Assembly (NCBI GenBank): GCA_963677825.2 | Contig: CAXXEF010000001.1 | Span: 2,356,001 to 2,420,000, forward strand | Direction of reading: 5' to 3' | Origin: Sporobacter sp963677825 | Lineage (GTDB): Bacteria > Bacillota > Clostridia > Oscillospirales > Oscillospiraceae | Length of the DNA: 64,000 bases | Shown: positions 41,308-50,760 of the stretch, in pieces | Position numbering within the stretch: position 1 is the stretch's first letter | Layout: every line of letters starts with the position of its first letter | Made by a program: the position numbers and the translations under genes | Notes under the pieces: model-generated | What the model saw: the letters and a program-made list of their open reading frames with translations, nothing else | Told to the model about the DNA's origin: nothing | Databases searched by the model: none

Positions 41308-44300
41308 ATGGAACCAGATATATTAACAGCTTTATTTAACAACGCCGCACTACTGCTAGTTTTATCCGTCATTTATGATATTACATATTCTATTCGATCA
41401 AAGATTCGCCGCTTGCAACCGGTTTTGAGCGGTATCTTGATTGCGCTGATATGCGTCGCTGTAATGTTGAGGCCCTTTACACTTCAGTCTGGAATAGTAT
41501 TCGATACCCGATCGATATTGATAAGCGTAACCGCCCTGATATTCGGCCCAATCCCAACAGCAATTACGGTGGTCGCGGCTGCTGTTGTCAGAATAAGCAG
41601 CGGTGGTGCTGGAACGCTGCCCGGCCTTGCCGTAATACTGACCAGTGCGCTGATCGGTTTAGCCTGGCGGCGCTGGCTGTTTCCAAAATCAACGAAATGG
41701 CGCTGGCTGAATATCCTTGCCATGAGCCTCAGTGTCCATGTTGTAATGCTCGCGTGCATGATGATGCTCCCCTATCCGGACAGCCTGAATGTCATTCGTG
41801 CAATTGCGGCGCCGGTGATGATAATATATCCTGTTGCAACGCTGCTGCTGTGCCTGCTTTTGCTGCGTCAACAGGCGTTCAGGCAGACACGAAACGAACT
41901 GAAGCAATCAAAGGAGCGGTTCAAACTATTGTTTGATAAAGCCCCGCTCGGCTACCAATCGCTGGATTGCGACGGCTATTTTAGAGGTGTCAACCAGCAA
42001 TGGTGCAATATTCTCGGGTATAGCCAAGACGAAGTTATCGGTAAATGGTTTGGAGATTTCCTTTCCCCTGATTATAGAGACGTATTTAGACAGCGGTTTC
42101 CACTCTTTAAAGAGCAGGGCTATATTCAAAGTGAATTTGAGATGCTGCATAAAAGCGGCAACCTATTATTTATTTCATTTAACGGTAAAATCGGATATGG
42201 TGCGGATGGCCAGTTCGAGCAAACGCACTGCATTCTGCAGGATATTACCAGCCAAAAAGTAGCGGAAGATGCACTGGCTGAAAGTGAAAAAAAGTATCGG
42301 AATATTGCCGAAAACGTTTCGGATGTTGTCTGGCAGACAGATCTAAACTTAAAAATGTGGTATATCAGCCCCTCGGTGGAAAAGCTTCTGGGAGAATCCG
42401 CCGAAGAGCATATGAAGAGGACGCTGGAAGAAAAATTCCCGGAGCAGACACGAATCGAAATTTTGTCTATGTTGCAGGAAGAACTCGAAAAAGAAAAATG
42501 TCCGGCAGTAGATAAGACCCGGTCGCGAACGATTGAAGTCCAGCAGTACAAAGCTGACGGTTCAATTATTTGGGTGGAAATGAGTGTTTCGTTTTTGCGC
42601 GACCAGCTGGGCAATGCGATCGCTTTACAAGGTGTTTCCAGGGATATAACAAAACGTAAGCTGGCCGATCAAGCATTAGAAGAAAGCGAACGCAGCAAAT
42701 CGGTTCTTATTGCAAATCTGCCGGGTATGGCTTACAGATGCAATTATGACCGGGAATGGACGATGCAGTTTGTTTCTGCCGGCAGCGTCAAATTGACCGG
42801 CTATCCGCCGGAAAGCCTTATCAACAACCGGGATTTATCCTTTGCCGGCCTAATTGCGCCTGAATATCGTGATTATATATGGACCGAGTTGGAACGGATC
42901 CTGCCCCGGAAATTGCCGTTCGAGTTTGAATATGAAATCACGACAAAAAGCGGGGAGCGCAAATGGGTTTTAGAGATGGGCGAGGGCGTCTATGATAATG
43001 AGAACAGCCTAGAAGCACTTGAAGGCATTATTCTGGATATATCGGATAGAAAAAGGGCCGAGGAACAGCTTAAGCAGTCGCTGGAGCGCACACAGTCAAT
43101 GATTAATGATCACGAGGCCGTCATGCTTCTCGTGGAGCCGGCGACGGGGCAGATCCTTGAGGCCAACCGTGCTGCGACCAGTTTTTACGGCTTTTCCAAG
43201 AATGAACTCTTGAAAATGACAATCCAAGATATCTTTATTTTTGATGACGATGAAATCGCACCGATGCGCCTTAAAGCTTTGCGCACAGGGCAGAAGTGTT
43301 TTACGTTACCGCATCATCTTAAAAGCGGAGAAATAAAGATGGTCGACGTTTATAGCAGTCCTATCGATTACGGCGGGACGAAAGCGCTGTTTTCAATTAT
43401 ATTCGATGTGACAAAAAGAGAAGAGATTGCACAGCAAAACGAATTTCTGGCGTACCATGATTATCTTACGAGCCTGTATAACAGACGATATTTTGAAGAA
43501 GAGTTTGAAAGGCGCATCAGCAACAGTGAGTTCCCAATTGCTTTGTTGCTGGGTGATATCGATGGTTTTAAAAGCTTTAATGACACCTTTGGGCATTCTG
43601 AAGGGGATCGGATTATAAAAGAAGCAGCCGGGAGAGTCAGTAAGCTTATTAATAATGAAGATGTGCTTGCCCGCATTGGCGGTGATGAGTTTGCTATTAT
43701 TGTATCCGGAAAAACCGAAGCTGAAATTAAGCAGTATTTAGACATGCTGGAGCAGGAATATAACAACGCACAGGAGGACGCGTCCGAAGAAAAATTACCG
43801 ACCATTTCATGGGGCTATGGTATTCAGCGGCATAAGGACGACACGGTCGATGTTCTTAATGAAGAAGCAGAAGCCTTTATGTACAATAGAAAATTCTACA
43901 GCCACAAGAGCGCCAGAAGTAAGACGGTTGATGTCATAATGAAAGCACTATTTACAAAAAGTGAACGAGAGGAAAAGCACTCCAAACGCGTCAGCAATCT
44001 ATGTGAAATCATTGCGCAGCAAATGCATTTAAGCCAATCAGACATTGACAAAGTTCGAGTGGCGGGATTATTACATGATCTCGGAAAAATCGTCGTTGAC
44101 GAAGCCGTTCTGAACAAACCGGATAAGTTGGATGCCCAAGAGTGGGAGCTGATGAAGCTCCATCCGGCCAAGGGTGCGGGCATTCTCGAAAACACAGTTG
44201 AATACCGTGATATTTCGGATATTGTATTATCGCATCATGAGTACTATGACGGCACCGGTTATCCGAGCGGCCTGAAAGGCGAGCAGATTCCCTTGGGATC

Positions 44301-44484
44301 AAGAATCATTGCTGTTGCGGATGCTTATGACGCCATAACCAACGAACGGCCATATAAAAAAGCAATCGATGCGCAAACGGCCATCAGTGAAATACGCAGA
44401 TGTGCCGGGAAACAATTTGATCCTGAAATTGTGCGGGTTTTTCTTGACGAAGCAATAGGCGGCAACTGCCTGAACGATGATTGA
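41308..44484 (+). CDS. Membrane PAS-GGDEF-HD-GYP cyclic-di-GMP protein
   Basis: A 1058-residue sensor. Five or six N-terminal helices (1-195) look like the 5TM LytS-type sensor. Then come about four PAS domains (200-710; motifs such as ILGYSQDEVIGK, LQDITSQK, ILDISDRK), a GGDEF domain with an intact GGDEF motif near 790 (diguanylate cyclase site), and an HD-GYP phosphodiesterase domain with HDLGK (about 923) and HHEYYDGTGYP (about 975). Both catalytic domains look complete, so it could make and break cyclic di-GMP depending on the signal. It stands alone between terminators. ATG at 41308 has AAGTGAG upstream; a GTG two codons earlier is possible. Confidence 0.88.
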   Translation: MEPDILTALFNNAALLLVLSVIYDITYSIRSKIRRLQPVLSGILIALICVAVMLRPFTLQSGIVFDTRSILISVTALIFGPIPTAITVVAAAVVRISSGGAGTLPGLAVILTSALIGLAWRRWLFPKSTKWRWLNILAMSLSVHVVMLACMMMLPYPDSLNVIRAIAAPVMIIYPVATLLLCLLLLRQQAFRQTRNELKQSKERFKLLFDKAPLGYQSLDCDGYFRGVNQQWCNILGYSQDEVIGKWFGDFLSPDYRDVFRQRFPLFKEQGYIQSEFEMLHKSGNLLFISFNGKIGYGADGQFEQTHCILQDITSQKVAEDALAESEKKYRNIAENVSDVVWQTDLNLKMWYISPSVEKLLGESAEEHMKRTLEEKFPEQTRIEILSMLQEELEKEKCPAVDKTRSRTIEVQQYKADGSIIWVEMSVSFLRDQLGNAIALQGVSRDITKRKLADQALEESERSKSVLIANLPGMAYRCNYDREWTMQFVSAGSVKLTGYPPESLINNRDLSFAGLIAPEYRDYIWTELERILPRKLPFEFEYEITTKSGERKWVLEMGEGVYDNENSLEALEGIILDISDRKRAEEQLKQSLERTQSMINDHEAVMLLVEPATGQILEANRAATSFYGFSKNELLKMTIQDIFIFDDDEIAPMRLKALRTGQKCFTLPHHLKSGEIKMVDVYSSPIDYGGTKALFSIIFDVTKREEIAQQNEFLAYHDYLTSLYNRRYFEEEFERRISNSEFPIALLLGDIDGFKSFNDTFGHSEGDRIIKEAAGRVSKLINNEDVLARIGGDEFAIIVSGKTEAEIKQYLDMLEQEYNNAQEDASEEKLPTISWGYGIQRHKDDTVDVLNEEAEAFMYNRKFYSHKSARSKTVDVIMKALFTKSEREEKHSKRVSNLCEIIAQQMHLSQSDIDKVRVAGLLHDLGKIVVDEAVLNKPDKLDAQEWELMKLHPAKGAGILENTVEYRDISDIVLSHHEYYDGTGYPSGLKGEQIPLGSRIIAVADAYDAITNERPYKKAIDAQTAISEIRRCAGKQFDPEIVRVFLDEAIGGNCLNDD

Positions 44485-44547
44485 TACCAGCACAACTTTG
44501 ATCAGTAAATTGGTTCGGTCGGCCTTGCGCTAATTTTCAATCAGTGG

Positions 44548-44576
44548 TTGACGCCACAGACTGCTGCGCTTATGAT
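44548..44576 (+). promoter_or_regulatory. Promoter of the SDR gene
   Basis: TTGACG, 17 bp, TATGAT. It supports the start at 44620, because earlier in-frame codons would overlap the promoter. Confidence 0.65.
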
Positions 44577-44619
44577 AAGCACAGAAGAAATTAACGACAT
44601 GGAAGGCAAGGAGACAAAT

Positions 44620-45588
44620 ATGACGGATTTTAAAGGCAAGGTTGCGTTTATTACAGGCGGTGCTTCCGGCGCCGGCTTCGGTATGGCGCAAATATTTTCT
44701 GAGGCAGGCTGCAAGGTTGTCATCGCAGATGTGCGTCAGGATCATCTGGATCAGGCAATGGAATATTTTAAGAGCAAGGGCGCGGATGCGCATGCCATCC
44801 AGCTGGACGTGACAGACCGCGCGGCCTACATCGCCGCGGCGGACGAGATCGAACGTGTGTACGGCACACCGCCGCAGATCCTGCTTCAGTCGGCTGGCGT
44901 CAACGCTTTCGGGCCGGCCGAGGCCTCCACATACGAGGACTACGATTGGATCGTCGGCGTCAATCTTAACGGTATCATAAACGGTATGGTAACGTTTGTG
45001 CCCCGGATGATCAAAGCCGGGCTCGGCGGGCATATCGTGACCATCGCATCGCTGGGCGGGCTTGGTCCCGGCGCGACGACGGCGCCGTATTCCTGCTCCA
45101 AGGCTGCTGTCATCAACCTGATGGAATCTTACTATGTGGCGCTCAGACCCTACGGCATCAGCGCCATGGCTTTTTGCCCGGGTAACATGAACACAAACAT
45201 CCACGAGGCGGCTAAAACGAGACCGTCGCATCTTCAAAACTCCGGCTACTACGAGACGGACGAGACGGCCGAAGCATACAGGAAGCACAATGTGCTGGGG
45301 CTGGACATCCGCGAGGTGGGCGAGCACGTCATGAAGGGCATTGAGCAGGGCGTCGTGATCTACATTCCCAACGACGATCGCGAGGAGATCATGCGTGTGG
45401 CAACCCAGCGCATGATTGACTACATGACGCCAGAAGGCATGAAGCGACAGGCCGCGATGGCCGGTGCCCCGCCTGCTGAAATGCCGCCGGAAGAAATCGC
45501 CTCGATCGTTGAAGCTAATAAAGTGGGCTGGGCCAAGGCGAAGCCGGACATCGACTGGATTGACCAGAACAAAAAGGTTACAGAATAA
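44620..45588 (+). CDS. Short-chain dehydrogenase/reductase (SDR)
   Basis: A 322-residue NAD(P)-dependent oxidoreductase. It has the classical Rossmann motif TGGASGAGFG (TGxxxGxG), the NxG-like SAGVN, the catalytic Ser in SLGGLGPG and YSCSK (Tyr-x3-Lys). The C-terminal ~60 residues beyond the core are longer than in typical 250-residue SDRs and rich in Pro, Ala and Glu. An acidic residue after the second strand (IADVRQD) favours NAD over NADP. Substrate unknown. ATG follows AAGGAGA. Single-gene unit with a terminator. Confidence 0.88.
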   Translation: MTDFKGKVAFITGGASGAGFGMAQIFSEAGCKVVIADVRQDHLDQAMEYFKSKGADAHAIQLDVTDRAAYIAAADEIERVYGTPPQILLQSAGVNAFGPAEASTYEDYDWIVGVNLNGIINGMVTFVPRMIKAGLGGHIVTIASLGGLGPGATTAPYSCSKAAVINLMESYYVALRPYGISAMAFCPGNMNTNIHEAAKTRPSHLQNSGYYETDETAEAYRKHNVLGLDIREVGEHVMKGIEQGVVIYIPNDDREEIMRVATQRMIDYMTPEGMKRQAAMAGAPPAEMPPEEIASIVEANKVGWAKAKPDIDWIDQNKKVTE

Positions 45589-45609
45589 GTTGTAATGGCC
45601 GTTCTAATA

Positions 45610-45650
45610 AAAATCCCATCCAGATTCAGTCTGGATGGGATTAATTTCTT
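45610..45650 (+). terminator. Terminator of the SDR gene
   Basis: Perfect 13-bp stem (45612-45624, 45630-45642) with loop TTCAG and then AATTTCTT. Confidence 0.75.
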
Positions 45651-45731
45651 GCAAGAGCTGCTATACCCAGCATTCGGCAGGCCGGTGGCTCGACCGATCA
45701 TTTCTACGCTGAAGCGTTTAAGGTCAGGCGT

Positions 45732-47297
45732 TCAGCCGGCGTTTTTCGGGGCGTTTAAGCTCTGGTCAATCGTCATTAACTGGAACGATATCAGCATCCG
45801 CATTCTTGTGGCCGTATCATCCAGGTCTGCATCGATCATGTCATTTATTCTTTTTAAGCGATAAAACAATGTCGTACGATGGATGTGCAGCCGCTCCGCG
45901 GCGTGCAGCAGGTTTCTGTCGCATTCAAGATAAACGCGTAATGTCTGGCAATAATCCACTTTGCTTTTATCCAGCTGCATGAGGTGTTGGATGCTCTTAT
46001 CGCAATAATAGACGGCCGGCAGGATAGACGTGCCATGTTGGAAAAAGTGCATTTGAGCATAATCTGAAAACTTATAATACCAATCGCTATCGTTTTTCAA
46101 GCGTCCCATTTCAATGGCGATAGAAGCTTCTTTGTAATAGCTGCTGATATCCATTATATTGTCAAATTCATCACTGACACCCACGATGAAAATACTGTCG
46201 GTTAAAAAATCACGCAGCCGCTCGATGGTTTGATCGGCAGACTCATTCGACAGCAGCCTGTCAATGCAAACGATTTTTGTGTCAAGCATAAAGGAGCAGG
46301 CGTCCGGCAGCATTTCCTCCATCCGGGAGCAGATATACTGGTCAGACGATACCAATCTGCTGCTTGGGTTTCTTTTGACAAGTTCTATGCAAATGAATTT
46401 GTCATGACGGGCCCATTTGCGCAGTTCAAGATTTCGCTCAAGCTCCATCTCAACATCTGTAATGAATTGTCCGTTTATAATATCGCGTAACGTATCTCTC
46501 AATTGCGTTTTTATCGCGGCGCCTCTTGAATGATCTACCTGCATGGCCGTCAGAAGCGTTTCGGCCAGGATCTCGCAAAGCTGCATATCGCTGTTTTTAA
46601 ACGGCCGATACTGTTCTCCTATACAAAGACGGCATTCAAAACGACCGGGCCCGACGTTTGCATATAAAATCCGCATTTTTCTTGCCGCATCATAAAAATA
46701 GTCGGCGTGCTCAGCGCGCAGGTCATCTGTATGTCCGGGGCTGCCTACCATCGACTTAATAGATTGGTCTGTCAATACATAATAGGGACCGTCTTTGCGC
46801 TCCAGAACGGAGCCGATCATTTTGTCCGGAATGTTGGCGTAGGCAATCAGATTGTGCTCGGGATCGAATAACGTAATGTAATTGCCGAGTAATTTATAAC
46901 CGATTTCACAAATACGCGTTAAATCTGGATTGCCTATGAGCTCTTTTTGCAGTGCGGCATACCAGTTGTTATAGTGTTCGAACGCCATCAGAACGTTTTT
47001 AATACAATCAGCCGCGCTCAGCCCAGGCTGGAGACGAATGTACTGGCACTGGTTGAGCGGATCGCTGAGCGCTGCCGTTTGCCCGGCGCCGTAGACGACA
47101 AGACAGACGTTGTCTTTCAAATGCTCTTTGCTGATTAGATGAGCCGGCATGATATAAACATGGTCGGTGGACATGCTGTCATTTTCAACATACGGCAAAG
47201 CGCCCGCTATATGTCTGGAAGACGCCGCGTCGCTAAGATTATGACCGGTGACCAGGCTTGACATGGCGTCGTGAAGCATCCACATACTGATTTTCAT
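45732..47297 (-). CDS. PucR/CdaR-family transcriptional regulator (second)
   Basis: A 521-residue protein ending in the PucR helix-turn-helix (NLLHAAERLHIHRTTLFYRL, KRINDMIDADLDD). The middle part (about 270-420) is CdaR GGDEF-like. The N-terminal half is sensory and lacks known motifs. It differs clearly from the first PucR protein but has the same plan. ATG at 47297 follows AGAAGG; a GTG three codons earlier overlaps that site. It is divergent from the MalY/Dpp operon, which it probably controls. Confidence 0.85.
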   Translation of the reverse strand: MKISMWMLHDAMSSLVTGHNLSDAASSRHIAGALPYVENDSMSTDHVYIMPAHLISKEHLKDNVCLVVYGAGQTAALSDPLNQCQYIRLQPGLSAADCIKNVLMAFEHYNNWYAALQKELIGNPDLTRICEIGYKLLGNYITLFDPEHNLIAYANIPDKMIGSVLERKDGPYYVLTDQSIKSMVGSPGHTDDLRAEHADYFYDAARKMRILYANVGPGRFECRLCIGEQYRPFKNSDMQLCEILAETLLTAMQVDHSRGAAIKTQLRDTLRDIINGQFITDVEMELERNLELRKWARHDKFICIELVKRNPSSRLVSSDQYICSRMEEMLPDACSFMLDTKIVCIDRLLSNESADQTIERLRDFLTDSIFIVGVSDEFDNIMDISSYYKEASIAIEMGRLKNDSDWYYKFSDYAQMHFFQHGTSILPAVYYCDKSIQHLMQLDKSKVDYCQTLRVYLECDRNLLHAAERLHIHRTTLFYRLKRINDMIDADLDDTATRMRMLISFQLMTIDQSLNAPKNAG

Positions 47298-47512
47298 TTT
47301 AAGCACCTTCTAATACGCGTTTATATCCTTAGTATAAGCCAAGCAGGTGAAAAGTCAACCGTTTGCGGATTCACACAGCAGAAGAATTGTAGTATTTTTA
47401 ACATAGATATTACATCCGGGGCAAACGCCAGCGTGAATTAAGGCCTCCATAATACTGTAAATTGGCAAAGAGGTCATGAGTGCATATGATTCTTTTTGCC
47501 ATTATTTTTTTA

Positions 47513-47525
47513 CATGATTATCATG
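47513..47525. promoter_or_regulatory. Palindrome CATGATTATCATG before the MalY gene
   Basis: 6-bp arms around a central T, 53 bp upstream of the ATG at 47578 in the divergent region. Candidate operator. Confidence 0.35.
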
Positions 47526-47577
47526 AAAGATATATTTTTAAAATCCGTCTTATACCGTCGGTGGAAGGTTATATCAT

Positions 47578-48768
47578 ATGAAGTATGATTTTGAGCACGT
47601 TATTGACCGCAGTAAAATCGGCTCAAGCAAATGGGCAGCGATGAGCAAAGCAAACCCGGACATTCCAGAAGGTATTGTACCTTTTTCTGTTGCTGATATG
47701 GAACTCAAAAACGCACCGGAAATATTTCAGGGACTACGCGATTATCTGGATGTTGATCAGCTTTCTCTGGGCTATACGTCACCGACTGACAGCTATAAAG
47801 AAGCCGTAAAAGGCTGGATGAAAAGACGGCATAACTGGGATGTGGATATGAGCTGGAATGTGCTCAGCCCCGGCGTTGTCGCAGGTTTTTTTGCTGCGAT
47901 CCGCGCGCTTTCCCAACCGGGTGACGGTGTTATCATTTTTTCGCCTGTCTATTATCCGTTTAAAATGGCTATTGAGTTAAATGACCGGGTGCTCACGGAT
48001 GTTCCGCTTGTAGACACCGGGATGCACTATGAAATAGATTGGGATGCCTTTGAGGCCGCGGCTAAAGACGCGCGGAACAAATTACTGCTGTTTTGCAGCC
48101 CGCATAATCCGGTAGGTCGTGTTTGGACGCGGGAAGAACTGGATCGGCTGTCGGCAATCTGTCTCGCCAGCGACGTGACCGTGCTGTCGGATGAAATCCA
48201 TCATGACCTGATCATGCCGGGTTATCAGCATACGGTTTACGCCAAACTATCGGAGCAGGCCGAGCAGAACTGTGTGGTTTTTACCGCACCGTCCAAAACG
48301 TTCAACCTGGCCGGTATTCACACCTCCAACATCCTTGTGCCCAACCAGACGATTCGCGAGAAGCTTGCACAAGAGATGTTTAAAAATTCAATGTTTACGC
48401 TCAACGCGCTGGGTTATAAGGCGTGCGAGATCGCTTATACGCAATGTGACGCATGGCTTGACCAGGTCATTGACCTTATTTCGCACAATGCAAAATTGGT
48501 CGAAGCGTTTATGGCCGAGCATATTCCGGAGATTAAAGTTTATCCGTTAGAGGGCACATATTTACAGTGGTGGGATTGCCGGGCGTTATTTAAAGACGAT
48601 CAGGAAATGGAAAAGTTCATGAAAGAAGAAGCCTATTTGTTTTTAGATGAAGGGTATTTATTCGGCGAGACCGGTAAAGGATTTGAGCGGATCAACATCG
48701 CCTGCCCGACACACGTGCTGCAAGAAGCGCTCGAACGACTGAATGCAGCCTTAAAACTAAGGAAATAG
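47578..48768 (+). CDS. PLP-dependent C-S beta-lyase / aminotransferase, MalY/PatB type
   Basis: A 396-residue fold-type I PLP enzyme. Marks are the N-terminal SKWAAM with PFSVADMEL (MalY/PatB pattern), SPGVVAGFFAAIRAL, CSPHNPVGRVW, SDEIHHDL (Asp binding the PLP nitrogen) and the PLP Lys in SKTFNLAG. Such enzymes cleave cystathionine or related thioethers to a thiol, pyruvate (through an enamine) and ammonia. Placed before a peptide importer and RidA, it probably degrades an imported cysteine conjugate or amino acid. ATG follows GGAAGG. First gene of an operon that seems to run through 54542. Confidence 0.85.
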   Translation: MKYDFEHVIDRSKIGSSKWAAMSKANPDIPEGIVPFSVADMELKNAPEIFQGLRDYLDVDQLSLGYTSPTDSYKEAVKGWMKRRHNWDVDMSWNVLSPGVVAGFFAAIRALSQPGDGVIIFSPVYYPFKMAIELNDRVLTDVPLVDTGMHYEIDWDAFEAAAKDARNKLLLFCSPHNPVGRVWTREELDRLSAICLASDVTVLSDEIHHDLIMPGYQHTVYAKLSEQAEQNCVVFTAPSKTFNLAGIHTSNILVPNQTIREKLAQEMFKNSMFTLNALGYKACEIAYTQCDAWLDQVIDLISHNAKLVEAFMAEHIPEIKVYPLEGTYLQWWDCRALFKDDQEMEKFMKEEAYLFLDEGYLFGETGKGFERINIACPTHVLQEALERLNAALKLRK

Positions 48769-48823
48769 AACGACATCACGCGTTTTTAAATCGATCACTT
48801 CTTCTCAAAGGATGAGGGGGCTT

Positions 48824-49759
48824 ATGGGAAAATACATTTTAAAAAGAATATTTATTGCAGTGCTAACGCTGCTGGTCATCATTATTCTGCTTTTTAGCCT
48901 GCTCCAGCTGATGCCGGGTTCGCCATTTAACAGTGAGAAGCTCACCCCGGAACAACGAGAAACGCTGGAAGAAAATTACGGGCTAAACGAACCGTTGTAT
49001 AAGCAGATTATCATCTATATCAAAAATATGGTGACAGGTGACTTCGGTGTATCGTATTCGATACAAACGAATTACCCCGTTATTAAGCTGATTGAACATA
49101 AGTTCCCGATATCTATTCGTATCGGGTTGCAGGCCGGGATCATGGGTATAGCGATTGGCGTTGTATTAGGCATTTTAGCGGCGTTGTTCCATAACACCAT
49201 TATAGATACGCTAACGACGATTGTGGCAATGATCGGCGCAAGCGTCCCGTCGCAAGTGTTGGCGCTGGGATTGGTATACGTTTTGGGATTCAAGTTTGGA
49301 TGGTTCCCGCTCGTTTATTCAAATTCAGAACCAATCAGGTCTACAGCGCTGGCGACAATGTCGCTGTCGATCTTTCCGCTGGCGTTTGCGGCGCGGTTTA
49401 CCAGAAACGAAATGCTCGAAGTGCTCAACAGCGAATATATCATTTTCGCAGAAACAAAGGGCCTGACGAGAACACGCGTCATTGTTGTCCATGCACTGAA
49501 GAATACGCTTATACCGCTGATTACGACCATGGCGCCGTTTTTGCTCATGCTGATCGCTGGCAGTACGGTCATCGAGAACATCTTCTCCATACCGGGCATC
49601 GGCAAGCTTTTTATCACGGCCATTTCCGTTAACGACTATAACGTTGTTTTGAGTCTGGCGTTTATATTTAGCACACTATTTATCGGCACAATGCTGCTGA
49701 TTGACGTTTTGTACGGCGTTATCGATCCGCGCATTCGCCTGACTGGAGGCGAAAAATGA
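48824..49759 (+). CDS. Oligo/dipeptide ABC importer, permease 1
   Basis: A 311-residue DppB/OppB-like permease with six helices. It begins MGKYILKRIFIAVLTLLVII, a typical start. The EAA-like loop (FAETKGLTRTRVIVVHALKNTLIPLITTM) contacts the ATPases. An earlier ATG at 48812 has no spaced ribosome site; the one at 48824 follows GAGGGGG. It overlaps the next gene by ATGA. Confidence 0.9.
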   Translation: MGKYILKRIFIAVLTLLVIIILLFSLLQLMPGSPFNSEKLTPEQRETLEENYGLNEPLYKQIIIYIKNMVTGDFGVSYSIQTNYPVIKLIEHKFPISIRIGLQAGIMGIAIGVVLGILAALFHNTIIDTLTTIVAMIGASVPSQVLALGLVYVLGFKFGWFPLVYSNSEPIRSTALATMSLSIFPLAFAARFTRNEMLEVLNSEYIIFAETKGLTRTRVIVVHALKNTLIPLITTMAPFLLMLIAGSTVIENIFSIPGIGKLFITAISVNDYNVVLSLAFIFSTLFIGTMLLIDVLYGVIDPRIRLTGGEK

Positions 49760-50751
49760 CCGCTTTAACGAAAAAATTCGAGTTTGCTGAACGTTCCGGC
49801 GCGGTGCTGGACGAAGTCTATACAGCTAAGCCGAAGTGGCGGGAGACTGTCAAGATATTTGCCAAGAACAAAGGGGCGGTTGTCAGTCTGGTCTTCATCC
49901 TGATTATGATTTTCCTGGCCGTTTTTGGGCCCGGCTTAAACGAATATACGTATGACCAAATCGACTTGACCCGGCAGAATCTGCCACCGAGAATACCGGG
50001 ATTAGAAGACCTGGGGATTTTCAAGGGCGAGCTCAAGGGCGTCAATATGTATGAGCTGAAGGGTCTCGATGATCAGTACTATTGGTTTGGTACGGATGAT
50101 TTGGGCAGAGACTTGTTCACGCGCTTTTGTTCGGGTGCGCGCATCTCTCTGATGATCGGTGCGATCAGCGCCGTGCTGAACATGATGGTCGGCGTTGCGT
50201 ATGGTCTTATTTCAGGGTATAAGGGCGGCAAGCTGGATATCTTGATGCAGCGTTTCATCGAGGTGCTCAACGGGATACCAAGCCTCGTTATCGTATCGCT
50301 GCTCGTCATTGTGCTGGAGCCCGGGATCAAATCGATTATCATCGCCATGGCTATTTCGCAGTGGACGGCCACCGCGCGTCTCGTCCGGGCAAACACGCTG
50401 CGCTTGAAAGAGATGGAGCACATCATGGCGTCGAAAACGCTGGGTGTGAAAACGCCGCGGATACTGTTTAAAGAGATATTCCCGAATCTGACGAGCTCGG
50501 TCATCGTTATGATGATGATGTCGGTGCCCGGTGCGATTTTTATGGAGGCGTTTCTGTCGTTTGTCGGGCTGGGTATCCCCAATCCGGAGGCATCGCTAGG
50601 CTCCTTGATTAATGACGGCTATCAAAGCATGCTGCTGTATCCGTACCAAATGCTGATACCGGCCATCTTCTTTGGGCTGCTGATGTTATCACTAAATATA
50701 ATGGGCGATGGTCTTCGGGATGCACTCGACCCGACGCAGAAGAAGGTTTAA
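49756..50751 (+). CDS. Oligo/dipeptide ABC importer, permease 2
   Basis: A 331-residue DppC/OppC-like permease. It has an N-terminal cytoplasmic extension (OppC_N), a first helix near 35-55, then GTDDLGRDLFTRFCSGARIS, typical of the family, and the coupling loop ASKTLGVKTPRILFKEIFPNL. It pairs with permease 1. Translationally coupled on both sides. Confidence 0.9.
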   Translation: MTALTKKFEFAERSGAVLDEVYTAKPKWRETVKIFAKNKGAVVSLVFILIMIFLAVFGPGLNEYTYDQIDLTRQNLPPRIPGLEDLGIFKGELKGVNMYELKGLDDQYYWFGTDDLGRDLFTRFCSGARISLMIGAISAVLNMMVGVAYGLISGYKGGKLDILMQRFIEVLNGIPSLVIVSLLVIVLEPGIKSIIIAMAISQWTATARLVRANTLRLKEMEHIMASKTLGVKTPRILFKEIFPNLTSSVIVMMMMSVPGAIFMEAFLSFVGLGIPNPEASLGSLINDGYQSMLLYPYQMLIPAIFFGLLMLSLNIMGDGLRDALDPTQKKV

Positions 50752-50760
50752 GGGAGGGGC

